Part shown: one piece after another, positions 25,301 through 32,746 of the stretch | Position numbering within the stretch: position 1 is the stretch's first letter | Layout of the letters: the number at the start of each line of letters is the position of its first letter | Assembly: GCF_037392515.1 (NCBI RefSeq) | Contig: NW_027133896.1 | Location: 1-64,000 of the forward strand | Direction of reading: 5' to 3' | Length of the DNA: 64,000 nt | Source: Haliotis asinina | Taxonomy: Eukaryota > Mollusca > Gastropoda > Lepetellida > Haliotidae | Made by a program: the position numbers and the translations under genes | Notes under the pieces: model-generated | Seen by the model: the letters and a program-made list of their open reading frames with translations, nothing else | Databases searched by the model: none | Told to the model about the DNA's origin: nothing

Positions 25301-25516
25301 GGGCGACCCTCGCATGCTGTTTATAATTACGTAAGTGCATATAACATCTCACCTAATGACAGTTAGTATCAGTTAGCCTGATACATGTCTCTTAATCTAA
25401 TGATACATATTGTGCTGTTGCATTTAATACCGTCTATTTTCTTCACAGGCCGTTCCCTATCAAGACCGTCAGATGCTGCAAGCGTTTCGAGCGTGTTTAC
25501 TGACACAACCCCATAA
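1341..25516 (+). CDS. Transmembrane channel-like (TMC) family protein, 18 coding exons
   Basis: TMC proteins are polytopic plasma-membrane proteins related to anoctamins; TMC1/2 are pore subunits of mechanotransduction channels, other members are less understood. Exons read: 1341-1446, 2531-2639, 3425-3556, 4282-4351, 4573-4636, 5161-5267, 7427-7560, 8357-8504, 10515-10573, 11228-11378, 12413-12522, 13112-13214, 13780-13929, 16273-16541, 17832-17987, 22542-22620, 23708-23759, 25449-25516. All borders are AG/GT and phases agree, giving 2067 nt, 688 residues plus TAA. Family marks: TYLNIIIALLLL first membrane segment (exon 6), VMFYGAYSN then a second segment (exon 7), FTSWDYSV (exon 8), CCWENEVGEQVFK (exon 13, like the family CWET.VGQE), and TYGQALVWLGLYFCPFL in the conserved core (exon 14, residues 482-570), then PSDDCGPF (exon 15). 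About nine hydrophobic segments are visible. The length suits compact members such as TMC7; I do not assign a subfamily. The start is uncertain: the frame stays open back to an acceptor at 1308, so upstream exons may add residues. The usual loop between segments 1 and 2 is short here. Confidence 0.93.
1753..2157 (+). repeat. 58-bp minisatellite, about 7 copies (TMC intron 1)
   Basis: The unit, beginning ACCCTCAAACATCTCTAATA, starts at 1753, 1811, 1869, 1927, 1985, 2043 and 2101, giving a period of 58 bp. Copies alternate between ACACCAGG and ACATTAGG variants, and the last copy decays into flanking sequence to about 2190. Confidence 0.9.
2345..2520 (+). repeat. tRNA-derived SINE whose tail abuts the TMC exon 2 acceptor
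   Basis: A full copy with A-box-like GGTAGTTAACTGGTTAAAG, B-box-like GGGTTCGATTCCCC, the body and an ACTCACTCATTCAC tail. The tail ends about 10 bp before the AG at 2529-2530 that opens TMC exon 2, so the branch-point region of that acceptor lies inside the SINE. Confidence 0.85.
2796..3045. repeat. Two partial copies of the second dispersed repeat, head to head
   Basis: 2796-2880 is a plus-orientation fragment (GGTCCTCAGCAACCCATGCT, GGGATCGGGTGGTCAG). 2905-3045 is a minus-orientation fragment (GAACCGATGACATGTGTCAA, CCCGGACCTTCACGG). The arrangement is an imperfect inverted repeat in intron 2. Confidence 0.75.
3385..3420 (+). repeat. SINE-type tail fragment at the TMC exon 3 acceptor
   Basis: GCGCATAAAGCAACATAAAC followed by TCATTCACTCACTCAC matches the 3' end of the SINE family. 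It stops a few bases before the AG at 3423-3424 that opens exon 3. Confidence 0.6.
3627..3782 (+). repeat. tRNA-derived SINE (TMC intron 3)
   Basis: Full-length copy: TAGCCTGGTGGTTAAATCG head, GGGTTTGAATCCCC B-box region, then the GTCGTGATATTGCTGGAATA body and an ACTCACTCAG tail. Confidence 0.85.
5254..6325 (+). repeat. TMC intron 6: exon-edge echoes and a short AT-rich tandem repeat
   Basis: AGTATGCCACAGGTAG, the exact 3' border of TMC exon 6 with its donor (to 5267), recurs at about 6300, and a variant is at about 5352. Between them, 5633-5745 holds about four imperfect units of AGTGTAATATTTTTACGGCA. No further exon could be supported, though TMC proteins usually have extra loop residues here. 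Confidence 0.5.
6561..6765 (+). repeat. Second dispersed repeat, plus orientation
   Basis: Diverged copy: GTGAAGATCCTGGGTAGAAT, TCAGGCTCGCTGACTT and GCAACAAACAACAAGCAAAC are recognisable, with internal deletions. Confidence 0.7.
8056..8245 (+). repeat. Second dispersed repeat, plus orientation (TMC intron 7)
   Basis: GTTAGAACTGGTCTACCGGG, ATCACTGGATTGTCTGGTCC and AGACTCGATTAAGTATCGGC match the family in order. Confidence 0.75.
9378..10222 (+). pseudogene. Degraded Tc1-type transposase (TMC intron 8)
   Basis: Transposase of a cut-and-paste DNA transposon. The frame opened at ATG 9378 reads MPRLASAQRQEAIRMV then GRMSQRQVVAHF, the helix-turn-helix start typical of marine Tc1 elements. RQRSGRPRATMPRQDRWIRV (frame of 9497) is the GRPR linker with the second helix-turn-helix. 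WSGVG-like and VDLMPWPANSPDLSPIEHV (frame of 9909) are the catalytic-core and pre-third-acidic-residue motifs, ending in RFYASSMHCCS. The pieces lie in different frames with stops between them, so it is inactive. I found no convincing terminal inverted repeats. Confidence 0.85.
10925..11120 (-). repeat. tRNA-derived SINE, minus orientation (TMC intron 9)
   Basis: GAGTGAGTTAGG tail at the left, GCCGCGTTTTGCATTATTTC, GAATCAAACCCGAGTCTTCA (B-box complement), and CTACTAGGCTACC (A-box complement) at the right. Confidence 0.8.
11585..11705 (+). repeat. Second dispersed repeat, 3' half
   Basis: GTGTAGATCGATGATCATGA, TATCACTGGATAGTCCAGTG and CACCGCCATATAGCTGAGAT align to the family's second half. 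Confidence 0.7.
11757..12381 (+). mobile_element. Internally deleted Tc1-type element with terminal inverted repeats (TMC intron 10)
   Basis: The ends are inverted: AAAAAAGAAACGCAGAGGCG at the left (from 11767) against the complement of CTCGTCTATGCGTTTCTTTT at the right (to about 12373). Inside, IAIERMHAGDYQSSV (12121 on) and NDRPCSGRPRVAQDRYIRVL (about 12225-12290) are the N-terminal helix-turn-helix and GRPR linker of a Tc1 transposase. The catalytic half is missing, so this is a nonautonomous deletion derivative of about 620 bp. It differs from the copy at 9378. Confidence 0.75.
12778..12998 (+). repeat. Second dispersed repeat, plus orientation (TMC intron 11)
   Basis: Nearly full copy: GAAGATCCGGGTTAGAATTG, GTAAGAGGTGACTAACGGGA, GTGTAGATCGATGCTCATGC, ending GTTGCGTAAAACAACA. 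A more decayed fragment precedes it at about 12560-12670. Confidence 0.8.
13215..13282 (+). repeat. 22-bp triplication at the TMC exon 12 donor
   Basis: CTGTATGTCATGCTAAGAGT and close variants occur three times, beginning 4 bp inside the intron after the exon 12 donor GTAATC. Confidence 0.85.
13408..13545 (+). repeat. tRNA-derived SINE, 5' decayed (TMC intron 12)
   Basis: GCTCGTCACGCAGAAGACCC, GCGTTCGATTCTCCTC, GATATTGCTGGAATATTGCT and GAAAGCGGCTCCCTCACC keep the family order, with a damaged A-box region. Confidence 0.75.
13946..15830 (+). repeat. 35-bp satellite-like array, about 53 copies (TMC intron 13)
   Basis: The 35-bp unit is GTGTACTATGCCAGGACATC plus GTCTCACTCACATAT, repeated for about 1.9 kb directly after TMC exon 13. 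Variants (CC/GT/CT after TATG; CATCGT/CATCAT; CCCACATTGG) recur in the same order in blocks, showing higher-order duplication. Most units contain the 10-bp palindrome CACATATGTG. Long open frames through it are a by-product of the missing stops and are not genes. Confidence 0.95.
15830..16245 (+). repeat. Degenerate array of about 36-bp units next to the 35-bp array
   Basis: Units of the form CACGAAGACACCTTTCAACC plus a ...ATGTCTACACAG part repeat about 10-12 times with divergence, up to TMC exon 14. They share the ACTAT/ACA-GGACA-C layout with the 35-bp array and may be an older relative of it. Confidence 0.75.
16578..16695 (+). repeat. Second dispersed repeat, 3' half
   Basis: GCGTAGATTGATGCTCATGC, CACTGGATTGTCTGGACCAG and CAAACCGCCGTCACATAGCT match the family. 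Confidence 0.75.
16922..17075 (-). repeat. Second dispersed repeat, minus orientation
   Basis: GAGTGAGTTCAGTTTTACTC, CAATCCAGTGATCAACATCA and GATGACATATGTCAACCATG match the family in reverse orientation. Confidence 0.75.
17451..17588. mobile_element. Short MITE-like inverted-repeat element (TMC intron 14)
   Basis: CATTCTCTTCCCGCAG at the left is answered by CTGTGGGAAGAGAATG at the right, about 137 bp overall; neighbouring bases (GTTAC/GTAAC, TTGTCA/TGACAA) also pair in part. The DNA to the left (17200-17440) contains repeated GGATCCGAA-type words of unknown origin. Confidence 0.6.
17767..17822 (+). repeat. SINE tail fragment at the TMC exon 15 acceptor
   Basis: GATAATATTAGCGGCGTTAA then ACCCAACTACCCCACTCAC is the SINE 3' end. 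It runs to within 10 bp of the acceptor TTATTTTGCAG ending at 17831. Confidence 0.7.
18157..18317 (+). repeat. tRNA-derived SINE (TMC intron 15)
   Basis: Head GGTAGCCTAGTGGTTAAAGA and B box GGTTCGATTCCACATGG are well kept; the body and tail (GGAAAACTAAATTCACTCC) are diverged. A (GATCGGT)n trio sits upstream at about 18079-18100. Confidence 0.85.
18541..19189 (+). repeat. 59-bp minisatellite, 11 copies (TMC intron 15)
   Basis: Eleven nearly identical 59-bp units containing GAAGTCTGGGTATACAACTG. The only regular difference is ATCAATAG versus ATCGGTAG, in the order A A A A G A G G A G A (A = AA, G = GG). The near identity indicates recent expansion or homogenisation. Confidence 0.95.
19189..19290 (+). 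repeat. tRNA-derived SINE, head only
   Basis: GTGGTAGCCAAGGGGTTAAG, TTCGCTCGTCATTCC and GGTTAGATTCCCCAGATGGG are the SINE head. It begins exactly where the 59-bp array ends and lacks most of its body. Confidence 0.7.
19760..20680 (-). pseudogene. LINE reverse transcriptase, C-terminal remnant (TMC intron 15)
   Basis: Read on the minus strand from about 20610: LLLSAFDRLVEPILMYGCEI followed by WGHERLT, the post-catalytic part of a non-LTR reverse transcriptase. Further down, a cysteine-knuckle region (FCNLCDTHLIGYEF, LFKCSYFAD) and KFIKIVCKHFY are recognisable across several frames. The catalytic domain is absent, so the copy is 5' truncated and decayed. It inserted antisense to the TMC gene. 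Confidence 0.75.
22340..22412 (-). repeat. tRNA-derived SINE fragment, minus orientation
   Basis: GATTTTACGCTGCTTTTGGT, AATATGCCGGTAAAACATGA and GACACCAGAAATGGGCTCAT are the 3' half of the family in reverse. Confidence 0.65.
22935..23484. mobile_element. Nonautonomous DNA transposon with about 70-bp terminal inverted repeats (TMC intron 16)
   Basis: The left end TTCGTTACACTCCACCACTG, then AGTCCAACAAA and AGGTCGTGTCAGGTAACC, is matched at the right end by GGTTACCTGACGCGACCTCC, then TTTTGTTGGACTCAGTGG and TGGAGTGTAACGAA in reverse complement. The element is about 545 bp and encodes no protein I recognise. The high arm similarity suggests it is fairly young. Confidence 0.8.
24145..24620. repeat. 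Three fragments of the second dispersed repeat (TMC intron 17)
   Basis: 24145-24330 (+), 24395-24520 (-) and 24535-24620 (+) match the family: for example TCACTGGATTGTCTGGTCCG, CCTGACCACCCGATCCTGCA in reverse, and GATCGATGCTCATGCTGTTA. Short tandem echoes of CCAGTATTGCAAGTTTTTCA occur just upstream at 23906-24050. Confidence 0.75.
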
Positions 25517-25707
25517 TTCACCTGTGAGTGAACTTAAATTAATGCCCAGTAGACGTGTCTGCATCGTCTGGTCTGGTCGGAAAGCGAGTTGAGTAGTTGA
25601 AAATCATGGCGAATCAGGTCACAGGATTGTTGCACGACTAAGGGAGGTAACTCGTCTGTGTGATAATGATAAAACAGAAGACAACAAAGGAAAGCCAAAG
25701 TGAACTA

Positions 25708-25832
25708 CGATGAGTGAGTGAGTTTTTCGCTTTCAGCAATATTCCAGCAATGTCACGGCGGGGGACACCAGGATCGGGCTTCACACATTGTGCCCATGTG
25801 GGAATCGAACTCGGGTCTTCGGCGTTACGATG
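25708..25832 (-). repeat. tRNA-derived SINE, minus orientation, downstream of TMC
   Basis: GAGTGAGTGAGTTTTTCGCT tail complement, CAATATTCCAGCAATGTCAC, and GGGAATCGAACTCGGGTCTT (B-box complement); the A-box end is missing. Confidence 0.8.
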
Positions 25833-26029
25833 GAAATGATGTGAAATTTCTTCTATATGATCCAGGACAGTGACCACGTGATTACTTCAGAATAAACCAA
25901 GGTTTGTTTTTAATGCGTTCAGAATTGAAATTACATTGTAACCCGGAACTTCACGGGTCAAGCGATGGTGTAAATTATGATAAATGAACGACACAAGTAA
26001 ATGAATACATATGCTGATGTATGACATTT

Positions 26030-26660
26030 CATGTTCAGAATAAACAGGCTTACTATGTGATTCAGAATAAACAGGGCTTACTATGTGATTCAGAATAAAC
26101 AGGGCTTACGAAGTGATTCAGAATAAACAGGGCGCACTAAGTGATTCAGAATAAACAGGGCTTACGAAGTGATTTTGAAACAAGCAAGGAGTACTAGGTG
26201 ATTCAGAATAAACAGGGCGTACTAAGTGATTCAGAATAAACAGGGCTTACTATGTGATTCAGAATAAACAGGGCTTACGAAGTGATTTTGAAACAAGCAA
26301 GGAGTACTAGGTGATTCAGAATAAACAGGGCGTACTAAGTGATTCAGAATAAACAGGGCGTACTAAGTGATTCAGAACAAACAGGGCTTACGAAGTGATT
26401 CAGAATAAACAGGGCTTACGAAGTGATTTTGAAACTAACAAGGAGTACTAGGTGATTCAGAACAAACAGGGCGTACTAAGTGATTCAGAATAAACAGGGC
26501 TTACGAAGTGATTCAGAACAAACAGGGCTTACTAAGTGATTCAGAATAAACAGGGCTTACGAAGTGATTTTGAAACTAACAAGGAGTACTAGGTGATTCA
26601 GAATAAACAGGGCGTACTAAGTGATTCAGAACAAACAGGGCTTACTAAGTGACGGAAGGG
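26030..26660 (+). repeat. 28/29-bp minisatellite with two unit types, about 22 copies
   Basis: GATTCAGAATAAACAGGGCT plus TACGAAGT (28 bp) alternates with a 29-bp variant containing GAAACAAGCAAGGAGTACTA. The variant returns every few units, giving a loose higher-order pattern. Confidence 0.9.
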
Positions 26661-26691
26661 GATTACCCACATGACGTCAAACGATGATAGA

Positions 26692-26935
26692 GAGGTGAGT
26701 GTGGTTAGGTTTACGCCGCACTCAGCAATGTTCCAGCTATATGGCGACGGCCTTTAAATAATCGAGTCTGCACCAGACAATCTAGTGATCAACAGCATGA
26801 GCATCGACCTACGCAATTGGGATACGATGTCAGCAAGGTCAGCAGGCTTGACCACTCGATCCCGTTAATCGCCTGTTACGACAAGCATGGGTTAGGGAAG
26901 ATCATGTCTAGCCCTCATCTTCACGGGTGTGATAG
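26692..26935 (-). repeat. Second dispersed repeat, near full length, minus orientation
   Basis: GTTTACGCCGCACTCAGCAA, CAATCTAGTGATCAACAGCA, GAGCATCGACCTACGCAATT and CCTCATCTTCACGGGTGTG are in family order. Confidence 0.85.
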
Positions 26936-27639
26936 GAATGGGGTAGTTCTAGTTACCCATTAATGAAATAAATGCAAAACCACCATTACGATATCGGACA
27001 TTCAAACAGGCCGTATAGACACAAAACAGGCCTAAAACGACAAGCCCCCACTAGCTAAATGTTAAAACAATTACTATTTTAAAACGAATGGGAATTTGTT
27101 TCTGCACACCAAATACCAATTTTACCTCCAAGCTTGTCCCTCAGAGCTAGTATCATTTTAAGACAGTGTTGAGCTTTTCACCGCTGTTGTCAGATACCAC
27201 CAAAAACACGAGATTTGTGAAAAACACGTGCACGCCGGAAAACGACAGGCGTATTTATTCGAGTTGACCCAATGCGAACCATGAACAACTGTTTCATCCT
27301 GGTCAGGAGAACCTCTCTGTGCTCAACAGAATGAATTTGCTGTGGATTAGCTCAATGTATTTTCGTGATTTCCGTTCCAGAGGAACCAAAAGTTTCCAGA
27401 ACAAAGAGCAGTCTTGTAACAGAACACAGATCTATACTGCCTAAAAATAACACACCTGCACTGCTAATACATAGGAGACACCATTTTGACATCAGTTGTT
27501 CTTATTTCGCATTAGCTAAAATGTCACCAGCCACAATATCCGGACAGTTGTCATTCCCCGCGGAAATGAAGTTCATGTGTCTGTGGAAAATCATTTTCTA
27601 AACCGGTGATATAATTGCATAATCCAAACGAGCAAGGTA

Positions 27640-27793
27640 GTCTTCAACCTGCTGTATAGTGTTACGGGGGTTTTCCCCGCACTGGAGACAATGGAACAAG
27701 CATATGTACAAGAGCATAGTCTTCAACCTGCTGTATAGTGTTACGGGGGTTTTCCCCGCACTGGAGACAATGGAACAAGCATATGTACAAGAA
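27640..27793 (+). repeat. 77-bp tandem duplication, nearly perfect
   Basis: TAGTCTTCAACCTGCTGTAT ... CAAGCATATGTACAAGA occurs twice in a row with almost no change. Each copy contains the small palindrome GCGGGG-AAAA-CCCCCG in complement form. No gene was found around it (25517-30157 holds only repeats). Confidence 0.85.
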
Positions 27794-27899
27794 ATCACGA
27801 GGAACCTAACAGTTTACATTGTGGAAACATACAGATGTCTACAGCATGAAAATATCTTATACCACCCGTCAAAGGTTTAGCCTCATCTAAAGCATTCAC

Positions 27900-28110
27900 T
27901 ATATATTATGCGTGTGTGTGTGTGTGCATCAAATTGCTGAAAAAATGTGGAAATATTATGCACGTGAGAGAAGATGAATTTCTCCACTGATTTGTTTGAA
28001 CCTTATGCAGATATACTGCACGAGGATCATGCGTCAAATTGCTGAAAAAACCTGCAAATATTATGCATGTGAGAGAGGGTTTTGGTGTAGTTTTGTTAAG
28101 GATAGCCAAA
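27900..28110 (+). repeat. Imperfect direct duplication of about 110 bp
   Basis: TCAAATTGCTGAAAAAATGT ... AATATTATGCACGTGAGAGA is echoed by TCAAATTGCTGAAAAAACCT ... AATATTATGCATGTGAGAGA. A short (TG)n run precedes it at about 27911. Confidence 0.7.
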
Positions 28111-29564
28111 TCTCACAGAGTTTATCACGTATTGAACTCATGACAACAGTCTTTTCAACCTTACACATTTCTTTTACAATATATCAGTTCATTGGTATAG
28201 TACCTTTAAACAGAATGGAACATTTCGCAAAATCTAGTTTTGAGCAGTTGACTGAAGTACATTTACACTGGTGAGTCTTAAACGTTTGATGGGTAGTATA
28301 GTATATTTTGTCATATACAGTTTATGGTTCGCCCTACATGAATGCAACAAAAACAACTTCAACTGCAAAACATGGAAAACATTTTTTTAATACCATGTTA
28401 AAAGGTAAGAAAATAAACCTTTGCATATGTTCCCTTCGGAAAGTATTACTCATGACTTGGTTTGAAGAAACAGATAAAAACATGGATAAGGTACCGATGG
28501 TGCTAAGGTTATAATCAGTGCGATTCTGAGATTTAAAATATACCATTATATAAAGTAGGGGATATTCCATTTTGCGAGCATACCACTAGCGAAAGCCAGT
28601 CTATAAGAGAAAAAGTAACATATGTCCGTGTATATGATAGATTTAATACACCTAAATACACGTTTATTATAAATGGAGTGGTGTTTTCGTAGACGACGTC
28701 TTGTTTTATGAAATTTCTTACGAGCTCTATAACATTCTGCTCCGACAGAAGTTTACATGTTCGTTCCTTCTTCTAGGATCCTGTGTGTGTTCGTGGTCGG
28801 AAAGTTTTTCGTGCAGCGTCCGTGAGCATGTGCGCGATCTCGTTAGCTATGTCATTGACAGTTACTGGGTCGGCTTGACCGAGTCTTGCAGTGTGTTTTC
28901 TCAGTGAGGTTTTTCAAGTGAGTTAAAGTTTTCTCTTGTAAATCCAATATCCCCTACTATTTGTAATGGTAAATGGTGGCTTAAACGATGGTTCGTCATG
29001 CTATCAACCACTCGTTTGCTAACAGTCGTGATAAAACCTGAATATTGCCGACTGCTAACATAAAGAAGTACTGTTAAAGTGTTCAAAGTGTGCATCAGCA
29101 CCACTGGGTCTATCTTCATGTTCACAGGAGACATATTTTTCTCTCATTGCACATAACCAACAAACCTTTTCAGTACATTGAACCATGTTCAACAAGGAAA
29201 ATGACAAATGGACAGACAGACTGGCTCAAACGCATCACCAATCTGAGATCTCGGTACAAAATAAAACTACTTAAGTCCCACAATGGTTTTCACTCTTTGC
29301 GTTAAACTATTTAATCCCGGAGATTATTGGGAACAGCACCGATTTGACAAATACGTGATCTGAGTACATTATAACTGTCACTAAACGAAATTCGGAACAA
29401 AGTGACAGAGGAGATTCAATGAAAGATGAATGAGAATCACTTACTGGTCCGACTTTCAGTAGGTATCCTACACACGAGCAGAATGCCAAATATACACAAC
29501 ACATACTTCACAATGTGAACTAATCCTGTAAGAGAGTGAAAACAATGTTCTCCATTACAGTTAC

Positions 29565-29990
29565 TTGAAGAGCATCACCGTTACATGGTCACCTGACCGC
29601 ACGTGTCTATCGTGTAGTGGGACAGTTACATGGTCAGATGACCACACGTCTGTCCCTTGTAGTGGAAAAGTTTCATGGTCAGCTGACCACACGTGTCTAT
29701 ACCTTGTAGTGGAACAGTTACAAGGTCAGCTGATCACACGTGTCTATACCTTGTAGTGGAACAGTTACATGGTCAGCTGACCACACGTGTCTATCTTGAA
29801 GTGAAAGTTACATAATTAGCTGACCACACGTGTCTATATCTTCTAGTGGATCAGTTACATGGCCAGCTGACCACATGTGTCCGTATGTTGTATTTGAGCG
29901 ACTCTTTGTAACAATACACACATCCGCAGGGTGAGCTGACCACACGTGACTATACGTTGTAGTTGAGCGTGTCTCCGTAACAATACATAT
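29565..29990 (+). repeat. Imperfect tandem repeat of about 47 bp
   Basis: Units of GTTACATGGTCAGCTGACCA followed by CACGTGTCTATACCTTGTAG recur about 8 times with length changes. The array lies just beyond the 3' end of the fucosyltransferase gene. Confidence 0.8.
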
Positions 29991-30157
29991 CGTTGCATGA
30001 TGAGACGATTCAGTATAACGTGCACAGTTTGCAGATGATCCAGTCTTTGTAGTCTTGGAAAATCTTCAACTGTGAAATCTCAGTTGTCAAATGATCTCAA
30101 ATGAATACATGGTGAACGTTAAGGCGTCCATGGTGAGCAGGTCAGTCCATCTTCACT

Positions 30158-31405
30158 TCAGAAATCCGTGGCACTGTAGCAGCTGTCAGTATTCCACCAT
30201 TTATTCACATCATGGTATGTGTTTCCGAATCTCTCCAAGTCATGAAGTTTCACACAAATATCACACAACGATGAATCTAAGGTTGACTTCGGATCTGTGA
30301 TACCATACTGTGATTTCCGTCTCAGTATTTCAGCATATGCCGTATGATTTGAATCTAAATATTTCAAATGATCGGCAAGTTTTTCTGGCGATGAAAAATC
30401 GGCTGTGTCGATGTATGTGCCCTTTGGAAGAAGGTTTGCATAGCTCGCCCCACCCCTCACCACGGGGATGACATCCAAACTGTAACTCCGAAACACCTTT
30501 TCTGTCAGGTATCCTCGACATAGTGAATTCTCAAACGCCAGATAAAACTTGTATGTCGTTTGTTGAAGATTATTACAACTGTTTGGTCCGGAGTTTTCAC
30601 ACTTGTGGGGTCCACATCCACCATAGATATCAACGCTGATGTACTGCTGAAGTTTCTTCACGTAGTCGTCGCGTTTCGACCGGGCATTGCAGTGACTTAC
30701 CAACCACATGACGGGTTTAGTTTTCCTCTCAGTGATAGCCCGGAAATCTCGAACATCCGCTGCAGGTTTAGGCAGGAGCACGAAATACGGACAGACAATA
30801 TCCGAGTCATATCTGAAAGTCATCGTCCAATTAAACCTATCATTCCATCGATTGAAGTCCCATGGAGCCTCGTGTGCAAAAAATATCCACATCTGATTGG
30901 CTGGTTTTGGTGGCGGTTTATCATCAGTAATCGACAGGACATAAAAGACGACTGCATCGGCTTGAGGGAGAAGTTTATGGTCACCAGATAATCTACAGTT
31001 TTGCAATCGGCAGTTTTTCAGACTATCCTTGTACCTTGTTTCAAACGTATGCCATGAAGGCATGTTGTATATGATGATAAGTTTCTCTTCTGTCTTGTTT
31101 TGTGTGAAAATGTTTTCAACACCCGTGAGATTATACCGCGACTTCTGGCGAAAATTGTCATTTGGGAACTGCAAAATCGGGGACAGGAAATATGGGTGGT
31201 TGCTCTCACCGTTTGGCCATACAAGAAGAGATGACTTGTTATTTTCGAACCTTGAAATAGAAGAAACCATCCTTGAAACAGAGGCAAGTCGTCGTGGGGG
31301 CTTGACGTTTACTCGGAAGACATTTGTGAGCGTGCTCCATATAAAAAGCACAAACAAGACCGCGGATGTACAGAACAATAGACGCTTGTTTCTTCGGCAC
31401 ACCAT
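30158..31405 (-). CDS. Alpha-1,3-fucosyltransferase, GT10 family
   Basis: GT10 enzymes move fucose from GDP-fucose to N-acetylglucosamine of N- or O-glycans in the Golgi. The single-exon frame gives 415 residues. A short cytosolic tail (MVCRRNKR) precedes one membrane anchor (LLFCTSAVLFVLFIW, residues about 9-24), then a stem and luminal domain: a type II Golgi protein. WIFFAHEAPWDF and FNWTMTFRYDSDI (about 173-203) match the family's acceptor-side region. YKFYLAFENSLCRGYLTEKV then PVVRGG (about 285-318) is the conserved GDP-fucose-binding motif. DFSSPEKLADHLKYLD follows. N-glycosylation sites include NKS, NLT, NKT, NWT and NHT. Start choice: an in-frame ATG at 31432 gives 9 more residues, but TTTCTTTGTCGCTATGTTTCAG ends just before ATG 31405, a good splice acceptor, so a noncoding upstream exon is likely. 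The frame is intact. The exact linkage formed cannot be told from sequence. Confidence 0.93.
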   Translation of the reverse strand: MVCRRNKRLLFCTSAVLFVLFIWSTLTNVFRVNVKPPRRLASVSRMVSSISRFENNKSSLLVWPNGESNHPYFLSPILQFPNDNFRQKSRYNLTGVENIFTQNKTEEKLIIIYNMPSWHTFETRYKDSLKNCRLQNCRLSGDHKLLPQADAVVFYVLSITDDKPPPKPANQMWIFFAHEAPWDFNRWNDRFNWTMTFRYDSDIVCPYFVLLPKPAADVRDFRAITERKTKPVMWLVSHCNARSKRDDYVKKLQQYISVDIYGGCGPHKCENSGPNSCNNLQQTTYKFYLAFENSLCRGYLTEKVFRSYSLDVIPVVRGGASYANLLPKGTYIDTADFSSPEKLADHLKYLDSNHTAYAEILRRKSQYGITDPKSTLDSSLCDICVKLHDLERFGNTYHDVNKWWNTDSCYSATDF

Positions 31406-31432
31406 CTGAAACATAGCGACAAAGAAATTCAC
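31406..31432 (-). other. Probable 3' splice site before the fucosyltransferase start codon
   Basis: On the minus strand a pyrimidine-rich stretch runs into TATGTTTCAG immediately before ATGGTG. This suggests that the 5'UTR is spliced and that the further upstream in-frame ATGs are intronic. It could also be chance, with translation starting at 31432. Confidence 0.5.
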
Positions 31433-31443
31433 TTACTTATATC

Positions 31444-31745
31444 CAGTGAGTGAGTTTAGTTTTACGCCGCACTCAGCAATATTCCAGCTACATGGAGGCG
31501 GTCTGTAAATAATCGAGCCTGGACCAGACAATCCAGTGATCAACAACATGAGCATGGATCTGCGGAATTGGGAACCGATGACATGAGTCAACCAAGTCAG
31601 CGAGCCCGAGAGTTGGTTAGTGAGTGAGTTTAGTTTTGCAATATTCCAGCAAAACCACAGCAACACGACAGCGTTGGCGCCGGAAAGGGGCTTGACACAA
31701 TGGGGATGGGATGGGGAGTGGACGAACCTGTCTTCGGCATGAAGA
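31444..31745 (-). repeat. Second dispersed repeat joined to a SINE fragment, both minus
   Basis: 31444-31615 is a partial copy of the second repeat (GAGTTTAGTTTTACGCCGCA, GATAATCGAG-type centre, CCAAGTCAGCGAGCCCGAG). 31618-31745 is a SINE fragment (GAGTGAGTTTAGTTTTGCAA, ATTCCAGCAA). They lie directly upstream of the fucosyltransferase start region. Confidence 0.8.
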
Positions 31746-32740
31746 GCTAACAATGGTAATGACTTACTTTAAGCTCATTCTTTAAGACGAGCTTAAAGTC
31801 AATGTCACCGAATCTAGGCACAGTCGACGAACACAACGGCCATACAACAACCTCATGGAAACGTTAGTCAAAGCGTTACAGCACATATATTTCTGCTTAC
31901 ATTTTTATTTTTGTCACAAATTATTCTTTACTAAGGAAGTCCGAGTACGTGCAAGTCGATGTGAGTAGTGTATCTTGTTTATGACAAATTGCCAAGCACA
32001 GCGGCAATTAATTAGCAAACGTGTCCACGGCAACCTTAAACTACTTAATCCCAGATTAACTTAGTGAGCTGTGTCAGCACCGGTCTTTATTCTCAGGTAC
32101 ATCCCTTGGGCAAGGGCAGATAAGTAGTTCCATCTCGGCAGGTGCATGTTTACCACCAACTAATAAAATGTCAACTTTTGCTGAGTAAGATTACCTTCAT
32201 ACCATCCTCTCTGTCCAGTAGTAAACGCCATTGCCAAGCTCTGACAGATGTTTGGCTTAGCAGCGGTCACAAGCTGACCATGGCTATACCATAAAGAACA
32301 TCAAGTCCTGTTAGGTAATCATCTCCTTACCACCTACCTCGAATAGTAAGCCTTGTCAGCACAGGGTAGATAACGCATATGGAAAGCTCCAACATCGGAG
32401 AAACTTGATAATGACAATGGGTAGTAGTGTGGGTTATATCCTGTTTTTTTCCATCTCAGGCTCACTTGCTTGAATCAGAGACCATACAATAGATAGTCTC
32501 TGCTTGAATAAACCCAAGGAACTCACTGCTCTCTCTTTTCTTATTTCACGGTTCGCTCCCAATACCTGATTCCCGAAAACGAGGCCTGACAGCCCCCTTA
32601 GTATATTTAGCTCTGAGGGTTTTCTTAACGGACACCAAGGAGCTTAACTACAAAACCCAACCCAACCAAACAAACAAACAAACAAAAACAAAAAACCCAA
32701 ACAGCCAAAAACAATCTACGAAATTAAATTTCAATTGTTC
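31746..32740. other. Intergenic stretch without recognised features
   Basis: About 1 kb upstream of the fucosyltransferase gene. I see no exon-like frame, array or known repeat, apart from a (CAAA)n-like run at about 32668-32700. It may contain the gene's promoter and noncoding first exon, but nothing in the sequence fixes them. Confidence 0.4.
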
Positions 32741-32746
32741 TTAGAA

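Noticed and set aside
27365-27601. 78-codon frame after a TTCCGTTCCAG acceptor-like site
   Set aside because: No donor in phase, no partner exon and no recognisable domain.
30560-30991. 143-codon frame antisense to the fucosyltransferase
   Set aside because: Shadow of the conserved coding region on the other strand.
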